Shown here one piece after another: positions 12,777-29,237 of a stretch of 64,000 nucleotides of DNA (within the stretch, counting starts at the first letter, position 1; every line of letters starts with the position of its first letter). The translations under genes were made by a program, and so were the position numbers. The DNA lies in contig CM119270.1 in NCBI GenBank assembly GCA_051294375.1, forward strand, positions 8,853,213 to 8,917,212. Reading direction: 5' to 3'. A model generated the notes under the pieces. The model was given only the letters and a program-made list of their open reading frames with translations, ran no database searches and was not told the DNA's origin. This DNA is from Paraspadella gotoi. Its lineage: Eukaryota; Chaetognatha.

Positions 12777-14628
12777 GTGGAATGAGGACGGCCGTGGGCG
12801 TGGGGGAGATGGAAGCTTGGAATTTTGTGAGGGCGGGTAGAACCAAAGGTCACGGAGTTTGATAGGATAGGATAGGATAGAATAGGATAGGACAGGGTAG
12901 CTTTGAGGGGCGACGGGACGAAAAAACCGTCTTTCGTTTCGGTTTTACAAAAGAACGTTTATAAATCCCGTTGTGAGCATCGTTTTCGCTACAGTTTCGG
13001 TTTGGTTTTAAATCAAGGCGTGAGTTTGCATTTTGGTGTGAGGGAATATTATGTTGGAATCACAAGGATCATTTTCAATTTCAATCCTAAAAAAAAGAAG
13101 AATTACTACTTCTTGATCTAGTGATTGAAGTCATTATTATATAATTATGATGCACGTAATACACTAGATAAAAATTACGTAAATAAACCAAATATGATTT
13201 TTGAAGTTTGAACAATCATAAAAAAAACAAAAACAAACTACGTAAATGGCAGTATGAACGAAAAACATTCATGGGATATCAAATATCAAGTACATACTAC
13301 ATAGTTACGTTTTCAAGGACTGATCTGCGTCAAAAATCTTCCGTTTCCATGGCAACAAACATATTGAGGACAAGACCACGCTCGAAAAGAAAACCAAATT
13401 CCCTTTTTCCTTATTCCTTACGCACTTTAACAATTTTATTTTCATTTATTGCCTCCTTTTCTCTTCTTTGAAATTTATTATTTAGTTTTTCCCCTGGCCA
13501 TAATAAAATTTCTAAAATAGGTTTAATAAAAAAAATATTTTCGTATATTTTCTAAGTAGTTATTAGAAGCTCCCGGTCTATGACTTTTTAAGGTAACAAA
13601 AAAGGAAACCGAATACATTATAAAGATGCCGTTACACATCTACAACTTTTTTCACAAAGAAAACTTTGGGGGGAAAATAATTAACTTGGTTAAAAATGAA
13701 GAAAAACTTCTGCTGAAATTCTCACGTTTTTGTGAAAAGGTTGGAATTGCTGAAACACGGTGGGGAGTAGTGATTTCATTACACCTTGGTTTAACTTATT
13801 GCAACTTCGCGTTCACTACGATTTTGTATTCGACTAATTATTTATTAAACGTATACCCAGAAACAGTTTGTTACTTCGTAAGAAGTTCAGGAAGCTCGCG
13901 TTACTTTTTTTTATTAGGTGAAAAAATAAAATAAAACTAAATGTAATATAACAAAACTGAAAATCTCAATTCCAAGTGAAGTTAAATTAATAAAATCGGT
14001 TACGACTACCGGCTTCCACACAGCCTGTGTTCGATGAACAAAAATTGGAATATCGAGTAAAAACCCCACGATTATTTATCATTTCCTCTTTTTGCGGTTT
14101 TTGTTGTTGAAAAAGTGATTCAGCGGTAAAACGCGAAGATTTTGAAGAGTTTGAAATCAAGACAATTTTCTTTAAAAGAAATATTCGCTTCAGTGAAGAA
14201 GCCATCACCACGAAATGTTCGAGTCGGAATATTAGTTTTGTTTTTATTTAGAATATTAAATAATTTTCCAACTCGTAATTCGTATTTACATAAAAAAAGT
14301 CAAAACTCTAAGTATAAATTTTGATTAAAAAGCAGAATATTAATTTGTTTACGTCCCAAGTTGTAAAAAAGGATAAAAATAAAAATACTAACGGTTCTTT
14401 AAAACAAATTAAGAGCGGAAAAACGTGTTCTGTTACGCTCAGTTGGTTTGGGCTTCTTCATCGTTTTTAATTAGGATCGAGAGAAACAAATTTAAATAAC
14501 GAGAACAATATTCTTTACTAAAGTTTATAATTTGAGTTGAAAGGAGAGAAAGAAACGGGAGAGCCGAGTTTATTTATTATCCGATTTTTTCGGAACAGGT
14601 CAACCCGCAGTTCAGAGTGGAAAAAAGA

Positions 14629-14855
<227 letters not shown>

Positions 14856-14904
14856 GCGAGCAAACATTTCTCCCCCATTAAAACAGGTTTCAAAACTGAT
14901 CGCG

Positions 14905-14965
14905 AAGAAAAGGTCCTGGACCAATCACCGTCTTTGATTATCGTTTCAACCAATCAGGAGACGCG
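14905..14965 (-). promoter_or_regulatory. Paired CCAAT boxes, possible ASK promoter
   Basis: Two CCAATCA motifs about 30 bp apart (GGACCAATCACC and CAACCAATCAGG) lie just beyond the GA block. Read toward the ASK gene they are ATTGG boxes. Paired, evenly spaced CCAAT boxes are typical of NF-Y-bound promoters. The 2.1-kb distance to the ASK start codon would require a 5' untranslated exon, which I cannot demonstrate. Confidence 0.25.
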
Positions 14966-15803
14966 ATCATAAAACCGGGATGCTCGACAAGTCGGCGAGT
15001 GTGTCGAGACTGACTGGAGCATCGGGAGTCTGGCTTGAATAGTATACCCATCAATCAAGTCGTGATGTGATTCGTGAAGAGCAAACATTCACAAAATTCA
15101 CAGAATTCAACTTCACAGAATTCGGTATACTACATTATCCGATCCGTCTCAAAACTCAGAAACGTTTTTTTAAACATAATTGACAAAACGAATTCAATCC
15201 CTTTTTACAGAACCTACTGTTTGAAAAATCAAACGGGATTTCTTTTTCACAGCAAAAAGAAAGCTAATACTAATCAAAGAATTAAGTCACATCAAATGCA
15301 AGACAAAAATACGTCACTTGGTCGATTCTTATTCGATTTGAAAGCGACTGCCTTATAAGGAGATGGTGGCGGCACATCTGTCAATTTAAAAAAAGCCGGA
15401 ACTATTTATTTGATGAGAGTGTTATGAGGGATGACTAGTGACTAATTGCTACCAGCAACAAAAGTGTAGTATTTTTTTATTGATTTGTTCCTCTTACTTG
15501 CTCTTTTCTCTCTCTCTCTCTCTATCTCACTCTCTCTCTCTCTCTCTCTTTTTTTCTCTTTTCCTTTCTTTCTTTCTTTCTTTCTTTCTCTGTGTGTGCA
15601 TATATTCTGACTTGCTCTGCCATTTTTGTAACTTTCTTTTCAAAATTCATGCATTTTTCCAGCACAAATTTTAAACTGTAAAAAATATTTTCAAATTATA
15701 TTTCATTTCTGGCCACAACAACAACCACAACAGCCGGGTAGTCACGTGATCATTCCGGATGAGGAATTTTTTTTTTTTTTGTGCCGCTGAAAATCGTGAG
15801 GGT

Positions 15804-15852
<49 letters not shown>

Positions 15853-16129
15853 AGAGAGTCATTCAAGGAAGAAATCCTTGCTGAGAGAGAGAGGTCAAAA
15901 ATGTTTTCTCGCTTTAATAACGACGTAAAATAACCAACAATGATTAATGATTTCAACTTCAAAACTTGTTTCCATTCTTTTCTCTTTTTCTCATTTTTTC
16001 TGTCTGCCCTGTGAGCGAGTAAAGACGCAAAAAACTCTCTTCAAAATCTTTCTTCTCTCCCCTCTCTTCCCCCTCCTCCCTCCACCCTCTCCCTCTCTCT
16101 TCTCTCTCTCCACAACGCCCTCGCGAGAA

Positions 16130-16267
16130 TGGGCGCGGCTTTGGGCGAGACGCCCGCCGTCGATTCGATCGAAGCGACGAAAGATGACGTCAGCGGCGAC
16201 GATAGAGACGACGACAACGCCGCCATTGACGAAGAGAAAGTCCTCCCTCCTGGTAGTGGGGATTAGA
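16130..16267 (+). CDS. Coding-like block, acidic 45-residue frame (or minus-strand MFSD12 extension)
   Basis: On the plus strand an ATG at 16130 opens a 45-residue, Asp/Glu-rich frame beginning MGAALGETPAVDSIEATKDD and ending PPGSGD before TAG. On the minus strand the same bases could be a tenth MFSD12 exon. An acceptor TACCAG at about 16252 would join in phase to a possible GAGAG/gtaaat donor at 16467, giving a Ser-rich tail. The GC-rich composition matches real exons in this genome, so something here is probably coding, but I cannot decide the strand. Confidence 0.3.
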
Positions 16268-16460
16268 TAATACAAAGTAAAATTACAAAATCCAGGATAT
16301 TTTAAAGCTTTATATTTACAAACCTAAATCTAATATTTTAGGTATATTTATATTTATATTCTAACATTGAAATTTTATCGATTCTATGAGGGCCTAAAAA
16401 TATAATTAGTATCACTTTCTTCTGTTTCGGTTATTATTATATTATTATTATTAACATTAA

Positions 16461-19400
16461 TTATTTACCTCTCGACGCGGTAATCGTACTGTGACTACCG
16501 CGATGTTCTTTTCCGCTTCTCAGATTTTCCGTTTTGTTTTCCAAGATTGTCGCAGGAGGCGCTTCGGCCCGAGTAAGGTTCAAACTTGGACTTTCGGACA
16601 AAATGCTATCGTCGAATGTGATACGCCTGCGAGACGTCTCCCTTTTGGAATTAGAGAACAATGTATTTAATTTAAATAAATACTACATTAAGTCGCGAGA
16701 TTGACCTTCTCTCTTTTCTCGCAGCCTTCATCGACCAAAGAACGCAGACCATAATCCCGGTGGCGGCAGCGATCCCGGTCGCGACGAAGCTGAGCACATC
16801 TCGAAAAAAAAGCATGGGATCGCCGGGTGAAGGAGGCTCCGAAGGTTGGAGATGTTGAATCGCGACGATCACGGCTCCGCCCGTGAATTTGTCCATGAAG
16901 GACACGAAGCTGTGAGATGACGAGGCTGATGATGATCAAGTCGATATAACGATTATTAATAGAATTAAAATAAACCTGTAAACGAATCCCGCGGTGGACG
17001 TGTCGGTTCCGATCATGTCTGACACGAACCCCATGGTGGCGATGATGATGATCGATTGGCCGGCGCCCATTAGGACGCCGGCCCCGAAGATGGACATCCC
17101 GATGGAAAGGTCGTACATCCATCCGCAGCCGCCGATCACGAGGGCCACGCCCACCTGAGGAGGGGGAGATGTAAAGTGAATGAATAAACGACGTTTCATT
17201 TTAAACAGCGATTAAGAAACCACTAATTGTCAGTTATTTCAAAATTATTAAAGTATCAAAGTTACATATTGAACAAGCAATCACCCACATTTTGGGAGAA
17301 AAAAATGTTTAACTTAAATTTAAAAAAAAAAATTAAATCCCCACATATGTTTATGAAATCATTTATCTAATACTATTTTCTTGATTGATAGATTGATTGA
17401 ATGTTAGTTTGAATGTTTTATTTATTTATTGTTTATTTCATTTATTGATCGTTTCATTGATTGACAGATCGATCTCACCAGGGCGACCCCGTATCTCCCA
17501 ACCAGCTTGGTGAGGACGCCGACCAACGCGGAGGCGACGAATCCAGCGGCGAAGACGACGATGGGCAGAATCGCGATGAACTTTTTCTCGAGGAGGAGAG
17601 TGTGGGTAAGGTAGAGGGGAAGGTAAGTTTGGCCCGAGTTGAAGATCACCTCAAGGAAAATGGGTAAGGGATATTTGTGATTTTTTCTTTGCATTACCTT
17701 TCCTTTTTTTTTCTTTTTGCCTCTGAAGCCGGGGCTAAAAGATGTGTTCTTCACTGGCGCCAGCTACTCACCGGATGACACCCACTATTCACCGATGACA
17801 CCAGCCATCTGCTAATGACCCATAACATCTGCCAAGCACCTGCGATCCAACGTAGATAAGTGAAACGACGAAGAACTCGGGATGGCGAAACCAATGATGC
17901 CACTTTCGAATTCCGGTGGCGGCGTCGGCGGGAGAGGCGGCGCCGTCTACGGAACCAACGGAAATTCCGTGATGAGGCGCGATGGCGACGGAGGCGGAGT
18001 TGACGACCGACTGCATAGATTTTTTAATAGCGTGGCTTTTAAAAGTCTCGCCTCGACCTGGAGTTCGGTTGGTTTTAAAATTTACCAACCTTTTTCTCGG
18101 CGCCGGTTCCATTTCGTGCCGGCGTCCATTTTGGTTCTTTGACGCCGATTTGAAAGACGATGGCGAATGCAGCGCCGACGCCGACGCAGATCAACGCCAG
18201 GTTCCAGAATTTCGGGGCGTCGCCGGGACCGATTGTGGTTCCTGGAAAGAGAGGGAATGAGGATTAAGATGTGTTTCTCATCCAGCCCACGATACTCTCC
18301 TCACTTTGCTCAGCCTTAATCTGCCTCACTTGACCATACCCTGTCCCACCTTAACTCACTCCGCCCCACCCAACATCACCCTGACTCAACAATCCTCTCC
18401 CAATCTCAACTTCCCTCACCCTTCCTCACCCTCCCTAAACCTTACCCTCATCCTCGCCCAGCAGCGCGAAGAAGGTTCCATAGGCGAGAACGTTGGCAAA
18501 GACTTGAGCCGCGTATCTGACCGAGTTGAGGAGGACCCGCTCGTTCTCGTCAGGGGTCAGTTCTGGGATGAGACTCATGTGAGCCACCTGGAGACAAATT
18601 GGCCGGGAGAGCGTGAAAGATAATCATAGCTCAAAGTTTAAGCGGTGTGCGTGGTTCGCTTTTGTAAATTCATTTTAAAATTGATTTCGTCCATGTTGTT
18701 AATTTCAATCAAATTCACCTTTCAATTAATATCCTTCACATTTATAGTGTTTTCAAATCCCTTTTTAATGCCAGTAACTCCATTGTTAACATTTCTTTTC
18801 AAATATAAGACTAACCTTACACTGGTATTTACAAATCAATATTTTCACCATTATCACCCACTACTACCTCACTTAAACAGCCCAGCTCCCCTGACCTGCG
18901 TGGCTGCCCACCCCAATTGGGTCATGACGATGATGGGCGCGTAGAAAATGGCTTTGGCCCACTCGGCCGCTGTCTCGCATCCGCCGGGACATTCGCCGAA
19001 CATGAAGGGCAAAGTGGCCGCCACTGTGATGGCGCCGAAAAGGTGCCAAGATTTCCTGCGACCGTAACGACCGCACGCAGGGAAAAGCTGCGGAGAAATG
19101 GATGAGTCATTTACTTTAATTTTATTATAGTCGTAAATTATATAGCAATATATTGTATATTCTATTTTAATTTGTTATATCTCGTTGGCCTTATTTATTG
19201 TCTCTTTTAGTCCCTTTTATGTCTGACGGTTTTTCTGGTCTGATCTGTCCTTCTTATTGCCCGATGAAAAGAAGAGCGTTTCACTCGTTGGTACATCCAT
19301 TTTTTTTTAAATTCAAAGTCAAAATTATCTGAAGCAAGTATAAATGGGCCCTTCGGGAGGTGGGGTACTTTTGCTAAAGCATTATTTCATATTCTGCTCA

Positions 19401-19920
19401 ATATCCCGGTCATGTTAGTCCTACGTTTTTTCGTGTTTTTTTACACCTTATTCAAATAATTTCTTTTCTTTTCTTCCTATCCTCGCTTCCTTCCTAAATT
19501 CATTCATTCATTCATTCATTCATTCATTCATTCATTCATTAATTCATTTATTCATTCATTCATTCATTCATTCATTCATTCATTCATTCATTCATTCCTT
19601 CTTTCCTTCCTTCCTTCCTTCCTTCCTTCCTTCCTTCCTTCCTTCCTTCCTTCCTTTCTTCCTTCCCTCCTTCCCTCCCTCATTACCTCACCCGCCCTGT
19701 CCGACTCCAATCCCCACAAAGGCGTGCTGACGGCGTCGGCCAGCTGCCCGACAAGTATCAAGTTGCCCGCCATGGCGGGACTGAGTCCTTGGACGTTCCA
19801 AAAGTAGACTACGAGGTAAGTGTAGAAGACCGCGGTGGAGAGGTCGTTGAGCACGTGACCACACGCGAAGAAAGCGTACTGTTGCCATGGCAACTTGCTG
19901 ATCTGATGAGGCGCCGGCAT
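16461..19920 (-). CDS. MFSD12: MFSD12-like major facilitator superfamily transporter
   Basis: Twelve-helix membrane carrier of the MFSD12/GPH-like group. The vertebrate protein sits in lysosomes and melanosomes and is needed for cystine import there. Exons in transcript order: 19687-19920 (ATG at 19920), 18896-19087, 18446-18587, 18090-18241, 17840-18010, 17479-17649, 16976-17154, 16706-16909, 16461-16641. Phases agree throughout and give about 541 residues, against about 480 in human. Diagnostic blocks are HVLNDLSTAVFYTYLVVYF in helix 1, the A-like motif GLESDRAGE, CGRYGRRKSWHLFGA, HMSLIPELTPDENERV, EKKFIAILPIVVFAAGF and FMDKFTGGAVIVAIQHLQP. The last exon adds a polar Ser/Arg tail after helix 12 that human MFSD12 lacks. 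If its donor at 16706 is not used, translation stops instead at 16672. The region upstream of the ATG has no obvious TATA box. Confidence 0.9.
19498..19684. repeat. (CATT)n followed by (CTTC)n microsatellite
   Basis: About 100 bp of CATT repeats pass directly into about 80 bp of CTTC repeats inside MFSD12 intron 1, ending 3 bp from the exon 1 donor. Confidence 0.95.
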
Positions 19921-20621
19921 AGTGAGAATCTGGTTGGTTCGGGGCGTGTATTGCTGTTTTCAAAGCTTTTTTGTTTTGACTATTTCTAGAGACGAAACTT
20001 TTGTTTTTGTTGTTGTTGTTGTTGTTGTTTGCAACATGGCGTAGGAAATAGACATAACGCGAATGTTGTTAATTAGTCCCAATGGTTTAGATTCACGGTG
20101 CACGGGAACTCGAGAACTTGATTACTTTAAACCCGGCAGAAAACTCTCATAGGAAATCATTTATCCAAGATTTTTTTCATTTCTTAATCAGTTTTTCGTG
20201 ATAACGAGAGCGCAAACAATCCAGAGTCCATTATCTTCTCAGAGCAGCAGTCATTTTTATCATAGAAATTGTATTCATTTAGAAATAGATTTTATTCAAA
20301 TGCATAAGCAATTAAGCATCAATCGCATAATTGTAGGGAGAAGGATTGGCGCTAATTGTAATTCTTTTGCCATAATTCAACTAATCTGGATTATACTATA
20401 AACTTAGAATGTACGTATAATGAATCTGAAAAATACTGTAACAAATATCAATAATCAATCGCATGACAGCCACTTGCCCCACAGGCATTAACTCTCTATG
20501 GTTGAAAAATTAACACCAGTAGAATTCTATACAAGTTCTGAAACTCAGAAATTGGATGAGGAGATTTCGTGTTTGATTTTTAAACTGGTAGAAATACTAT
20601 ATAACTATATGCGGGAGAAAG

Positions 20622-20635
20622 AGAGAGAGAGAGAT

Positions 20636-20706
<71 letters not shown>
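20622..20706. repeat. (GA)n microsatellite
   Basis: About 85 bp of GA dinucleotides. A (CT)n tract about 65 bp downstream (20770-20850) makes an inverted pair able to form a long hairpin in single-stranded DNA or RNA. Confidence 0.95.
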
Positions 20707-20709
<3 letters not shown>

Positions 20710-20769
20710 ACTTTGTAATTGATGGAAACTAATTTGCATGCCGGTTTTATGTTTCAAACGCCTTTTCCC

Positions 20770-20782
20770 CTCTCTCTCTCTC

Positions 20783-20849
<67 letters not shown>

Positions 20850-20850
20850 T
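20770..20850. repeat. (CT)n microsatellite
   Basis: About 80 bp of CT dinucleotides, complementary to the GA tract at 20622-20706. Confidence 0.95.
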
Positions 20851-21390
20851 TTCCCTCTGACTTTTTTCTTTTTCATCCTTCCCAAGAAAAATATTTTTCA
20901 GAAGAAACAGTAAAGACCCAGAATATTTTTTTTATTATTTCTTCCACACGATTTTCCTTACATTTTGTCTCAAAAAGAAAAGAACCGAATTCAATTGGGC
21001 GAATTCAATGTAGCTTAACGAAGCGCAAACTCTCAAACTCTACTTATTTATTTAGTTATTTATTTACTCAATATTTAGTTTTCTTTTATCTTTTATAATC
21101 TTCTTCATATTACTTTTTTTCAATGAATATGATAAAATTAAAAAAATATTAACTAAATAAGTATTTTATTAAATAACGAAATAAAAAAAATATATTTAAT
21201 TTAATAAATAAATAAAATGAATTAATATGTAATACAAACTAGTAATAATTATGTATAAAAAATAACTAAAAAAATAAATAAAATTCAATTTCGTTGTGTT
21301 TCGAATTGAGTTTGAAATAAAGACGAAGTCTTCCTACAACAACGATAAGTTTTTTATTTAAACAGACCATGCAAATCTTCAAAAGCGCTG

Positions 21391-21541
21391 ATAAAATAAA
21401 AAAGTAAAAAAGTAAAAAAAGTAAAAAAGTAAAAAAGTAAAAAAGTAAAAAAGTAAAAAAGTAAAAAAGTAAAAAAGTAAAAAAGTAAAAAAGTAAAAAA
21501 GTAAAAGAGTAAAAAAGTAAAAAAGTAAAAAAGTAAAAAAG
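21391..21541. repeat. Octamer tandem array (GTAAAAAA)n
   Basis: About 18 tandem copies of the 8-bp unit GTAAAAAA, with one GTAAAAGA variant near 21502. It ends 18 bp from the last minus-strand coding-like exon at 21559-21648 and may fall in that gene's 3' UTR. Confidence 0.95.
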
Positions 21542-21558
21542 ATCCCAGCTTCAACCCG

Positions 21559-22265
21559 TCAAATGTAATTAAGTTCTCTGAATTGGGCGATCGACGATTT
21601 GTCTTTTTCTTTGACGACATTTTTGACGTTTCCGTCGGAAGGCAAAACCTGGGAAATGGGATAGAGATGACGGGAACAGATGGGAAAAGTTATATTGTTT
21701 TCTAGGAGAAAACCTTGTTGAGAAAAAGGGAAACGCAGTTGATAGGAATAGTGACATGAATAAGAAACATAAGATAAAGCAAGAATCGCTTAATCAGGTT
21801 TCTAAGAAAAAGTCTTTTACGTTTCCATGTTTTTTTATTTATTTATTTTTTTTTTTTTTTACATTTTTTTGACACAAAAAGAAAACATTTTAACTAAGAA
21901 AAAAAAACTGCCCTTTTCGTTAATTGCTGAAATTATTCATCAAACACTTGCAAATATACCATATTTTTCTAATCCACCCGAAGTCAAAAGGTTTGATTTC
22001 TTTTTTTCGCGAACAATCTTTCGTCTAAATTGACAAATTCCATCTCTGACTTCCTTCGTCAAATTTTGACGACAACAGTCGAATCATTTTCGACCTTCGT
22101 CGACCCCGGAGTCCAAATCGACCACCTCAAATAATTATTTCGTTGACCTCTGACCCTTGATCTCAGCACTTTAATGATCTCTTTTTGAAGATCATCGACC
22201 TTTGTTATTGTGGGCGTCAGAATCTCCGTTTTCAACGCGTCCTCTGACCCGCGGTCGTCGCCCTT
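21559..22265 (-). CDS. Unidentified minus-strand gene, last two coding-like exons
   Basis: Two exons are spliced in phase 0. The first is 22155-22265, entering through an AG at 22266 and leaving at a GTCAGAG donor. The last is 21559-21648, with acceptor TTTCCCAG and a TGA stop at 21559. The product ends with a charged, helical stretch including DALKTEILTPTITKVDDLQK and VKEKDKSSIAQFRELNYI. Hydrophobic spacing suggests a short coiled coil. A further upstream exon on this strand may overlap 22508-22690, where a second open frame reads VGVAAEFRTAPPDGVYLSVA, but the opposite strand there is the first exon of the plus-strand gene in the better-supported model. I do not recognise the family. Confidence 0.4.
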
Positions 22266-22541
22266 CTCGTGTCACTTAAGCGAAAAAAAAAATTAAAATC
22301 GGTTACAACGATAAAGTATCCTAATTCCTTTCTAGAAATATAATTATATACGCAACTATTTTGCTTACAGTCTTACAGTATAATTTTTTTTGGTATCTTT
22401 TCATTTAGTCATGAATTTTAATTACAGAAAATGTTATTGCAAAAATAATTTAACTGATAAAACTTAAATTTAAGCTTTTTGAATGATATGCTGTAAGGTT
22501 TAAAGCTCAGTTTTTTGGTCCGACAAAAGCGACAGTTTTTT

Positions 22542-27473
<4,932 letters not shown>

Positions 27474-27529
27474 ACGTATGATAATTAAGATGCTAAGATT
27501 AAGAAAATTGTGTAAAATGTAGTAAAATT

Positions 27530-27778
27530 AGACGGAAAAACAGAATTGGAAAAATTGCAAAATTGCAAAATTGAAGAGGAATTGTTTTTGAATAATTCTT
27601 TTAATGGATATATATGCGATTTTATTCGAATACAACGAGGTTGATTAGTAAATTAGACGGAAAAACAGAATTGGAAAAAATTGCAAAATTGCAAAATTGA
27701 AGAGGAATTGTTTTTTGAATAATTCTTTTAATGGATATATATGCGATTTTATTCGAATACAACGAGGTTGATTCAGTA
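27530..27778 (-). repeat. Two tandem copies of a ~118-bp unit at a retrotransposon 3' end
   Basis: The unit starting TTAGACGGAAAAACAGAATT occurs at about 27528 and again at about 27650, each ending in GATTTTATTCGAATACAACG AGGTTGATT. A related end is at 43735-43780. Direct duplication of the 3' terminus fits either the tail of the LINE below or a local duplication. Confidence 0.7.
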
Positions 27779-28625
27779 CAATCATCATCAACAAACAAAC
27801 AAACAAAGACAGACTAAGTCTAAGCAAAAAACATAAAATAGAGAGAAAAAAAAAACAGTTAATTAAATAAAATTAATTAATTAAAATTTAAACAATTAAA
27901 AATTGTTCTTATGTTGTAAAAAATGGAACAAGTTTCTGAAAGAACAGTATTTTTCATTGTATATATCTTTGAGATAAAGGTTTTCTTACGATTATTAAAA
28001 ATTGTAGATAGGTCGTGTATCCAAACATACTCCTAAGTTCTCTCACACTTTCCATCGATTATATCCAAAAATCTTTCGTACACCATCATTTACAGCAACA
28101 TTAAGTCTATTCATATTACGTACAGAAAAAGTTTTTACTTCACAACCATAAAGGGAACCGGAACACAGTTAGTATAAATACAATTTCATCAATAATTCCT
28201 CTGAAGGTTTTAACAAGGCATTTATCAAACAGTTACTTGATCTAAAAAAAGATACCAATTCTTTGCTTGGCTCAAAACAAGCTGTCTCTTTCACTACTAA
28301 GGTTTGAAACCCTAGATATGTCCATTTATCAACTAGATCGATACAGTTACCATCGAGAAAAGTATATCATTTGGAATTGTAGTTTGCCACTTCCCAAAAT
28401 ACATGAATTTCGTTTTTTTTGAAAACTAAATGTAAAACAAAAAATCCTTTGCATATTTTGCACAAATGTCAATTAAGACTTGCATACCTCTTATCGTTGG
28501 TGAAAGTAATGCTATATCATCTGCATAAATATGCATGCTACAAAAATATGTCCTATGTAACACCATAACCTGGTTTTTTTTAGTTCAAAATTTAACAAAG
28601 TTTTGGAAAATGTTTTCGTCAACAT
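27640..28625 (-). mobile_element. Decayed non-LTR retrotransposon (CR1/Jockey-like), reverse transcriptase C-terminal half and 3' end
   Basis: On the minus strand near 28460-28560 an RT palm block reads MHIYADDIALLSPTIRG, then VLIDICAKYAKDF, then FKKTKFMYFGK and a DLVDKWTYLGF-like motif. These are RT domains 5-7 with the catalytic YADD. The frame is broken several times, so it is not functional. The upstream half of the same RT lies at 31290-31545, separated by the Penelope-like insertion. A noisy second copy is at 30164-31030 and a diverged 3' end at 43735-43925. Confidence 0.8.
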
Positions 28626-28639
28626 TTTTTATTAGTATA

Positions 28640-28680
28640 AGGACATGTTTCGACTCTTCATTTCGAGTCTTTCATCAGCA
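28640..28680 (-). ncRNA. Hammerhead-ribozyme-like core, degenerate
   Basis: The minus strand reads CTGATGA (28678-28672), two A, then stem II GACTC (28669-28665), a GAAATGAA loop, GAGTC (28656-28652), then GAAAC (28651-28647) and GTC (28644-28642) at the expected cleavage position. Minimal hammerheads are established in the terminal repeats of Penelope-like elements, one of which lies just upstream (29.2-30.1 kb). Against activity, two extra A interrupt stem II at its base and stem I pairs for only about one base. A noisy copy is at 31047-31086. Confidence 0.4.
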
Positions 28681-28709
28681 GTAATGATGCATTAACAAAT
28701 TTGTGTAAA

Positions 28710-28920
28710 AGAAGGGAGAGGAGAGAGAGAGAGAGAGTGAGAGAGAAAGAGAGAGAGAGAGAGAGAGGGCCAAAAGTTTCCAACACAGAGATAGTTGTTA
28801 AAGAATGAGTACAGTTTGAAGTTGAGGACAGATCAGTTGTGAAAAGAAGTGAAATGGTCAATTGGTGAAAGAGAGAGAGAGAGAGACAGAAGGAGAGAGG
28901 GAGAGAGAGAGAGAGAGAGG
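28710..28920. repeat. Interrupted (GA)n tracts in a Penelope-like element 3' region
   Basis: Two GA-rich blocks (28720-28768 and 28869-28918) flank a unique ~100-bp segment starting CCAAAAGTTTCCAACACAGA. That segment recurs at 31180-31250. Confidence 0.8.
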
Positions 28921-29237
28921 AAAAACAGGGAGAGACAAAATAATACATTATGTAATGTTACAACAAAGAATAAATTTAAACTAATGGTGAATTTAACAAT
29001 TATTCTAGTAATAAATAGATAGTAATGAAAGGAAAGAAAGTTTTTAAATGTGAAATGATACATTTTTGTGAGGGATAGATAAGTGAATGTTAAAGTGAAA
29101 AATTAAGAATTAAGATAGAGCTCAAAATGAGCTGGCCCCCCTTGGTTTATGCAAATGAAAGGCTTTAACGATGAAGCCGGGTCATTGACGCGTCATTGGT
29201 TGAGATGACAATTCTGTTGAGTTTCATTGCCGTTGCA

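Larger units (their letters stand above)
19921..21558. other. Upstream flank of MFSD12; repeats only
   Basis: AT-rich sequence with a (TTG)n run near 20010, a (GA)n tract at 20622-20706, a (CT)n tract at 20770-20850 and the octamer array described separately. No splice-consistent coding exon was seen. The MFSD12 promoter presumably lies within the first few hundred bases, but no core element is clear. Confidence 0.6.

Noticed and set aside
18000-19110. Plus-strand frames opposite MFSD12
   Set aside because: They are GC-rich shadows; the minus strand matches MFSD12 exon by exon.
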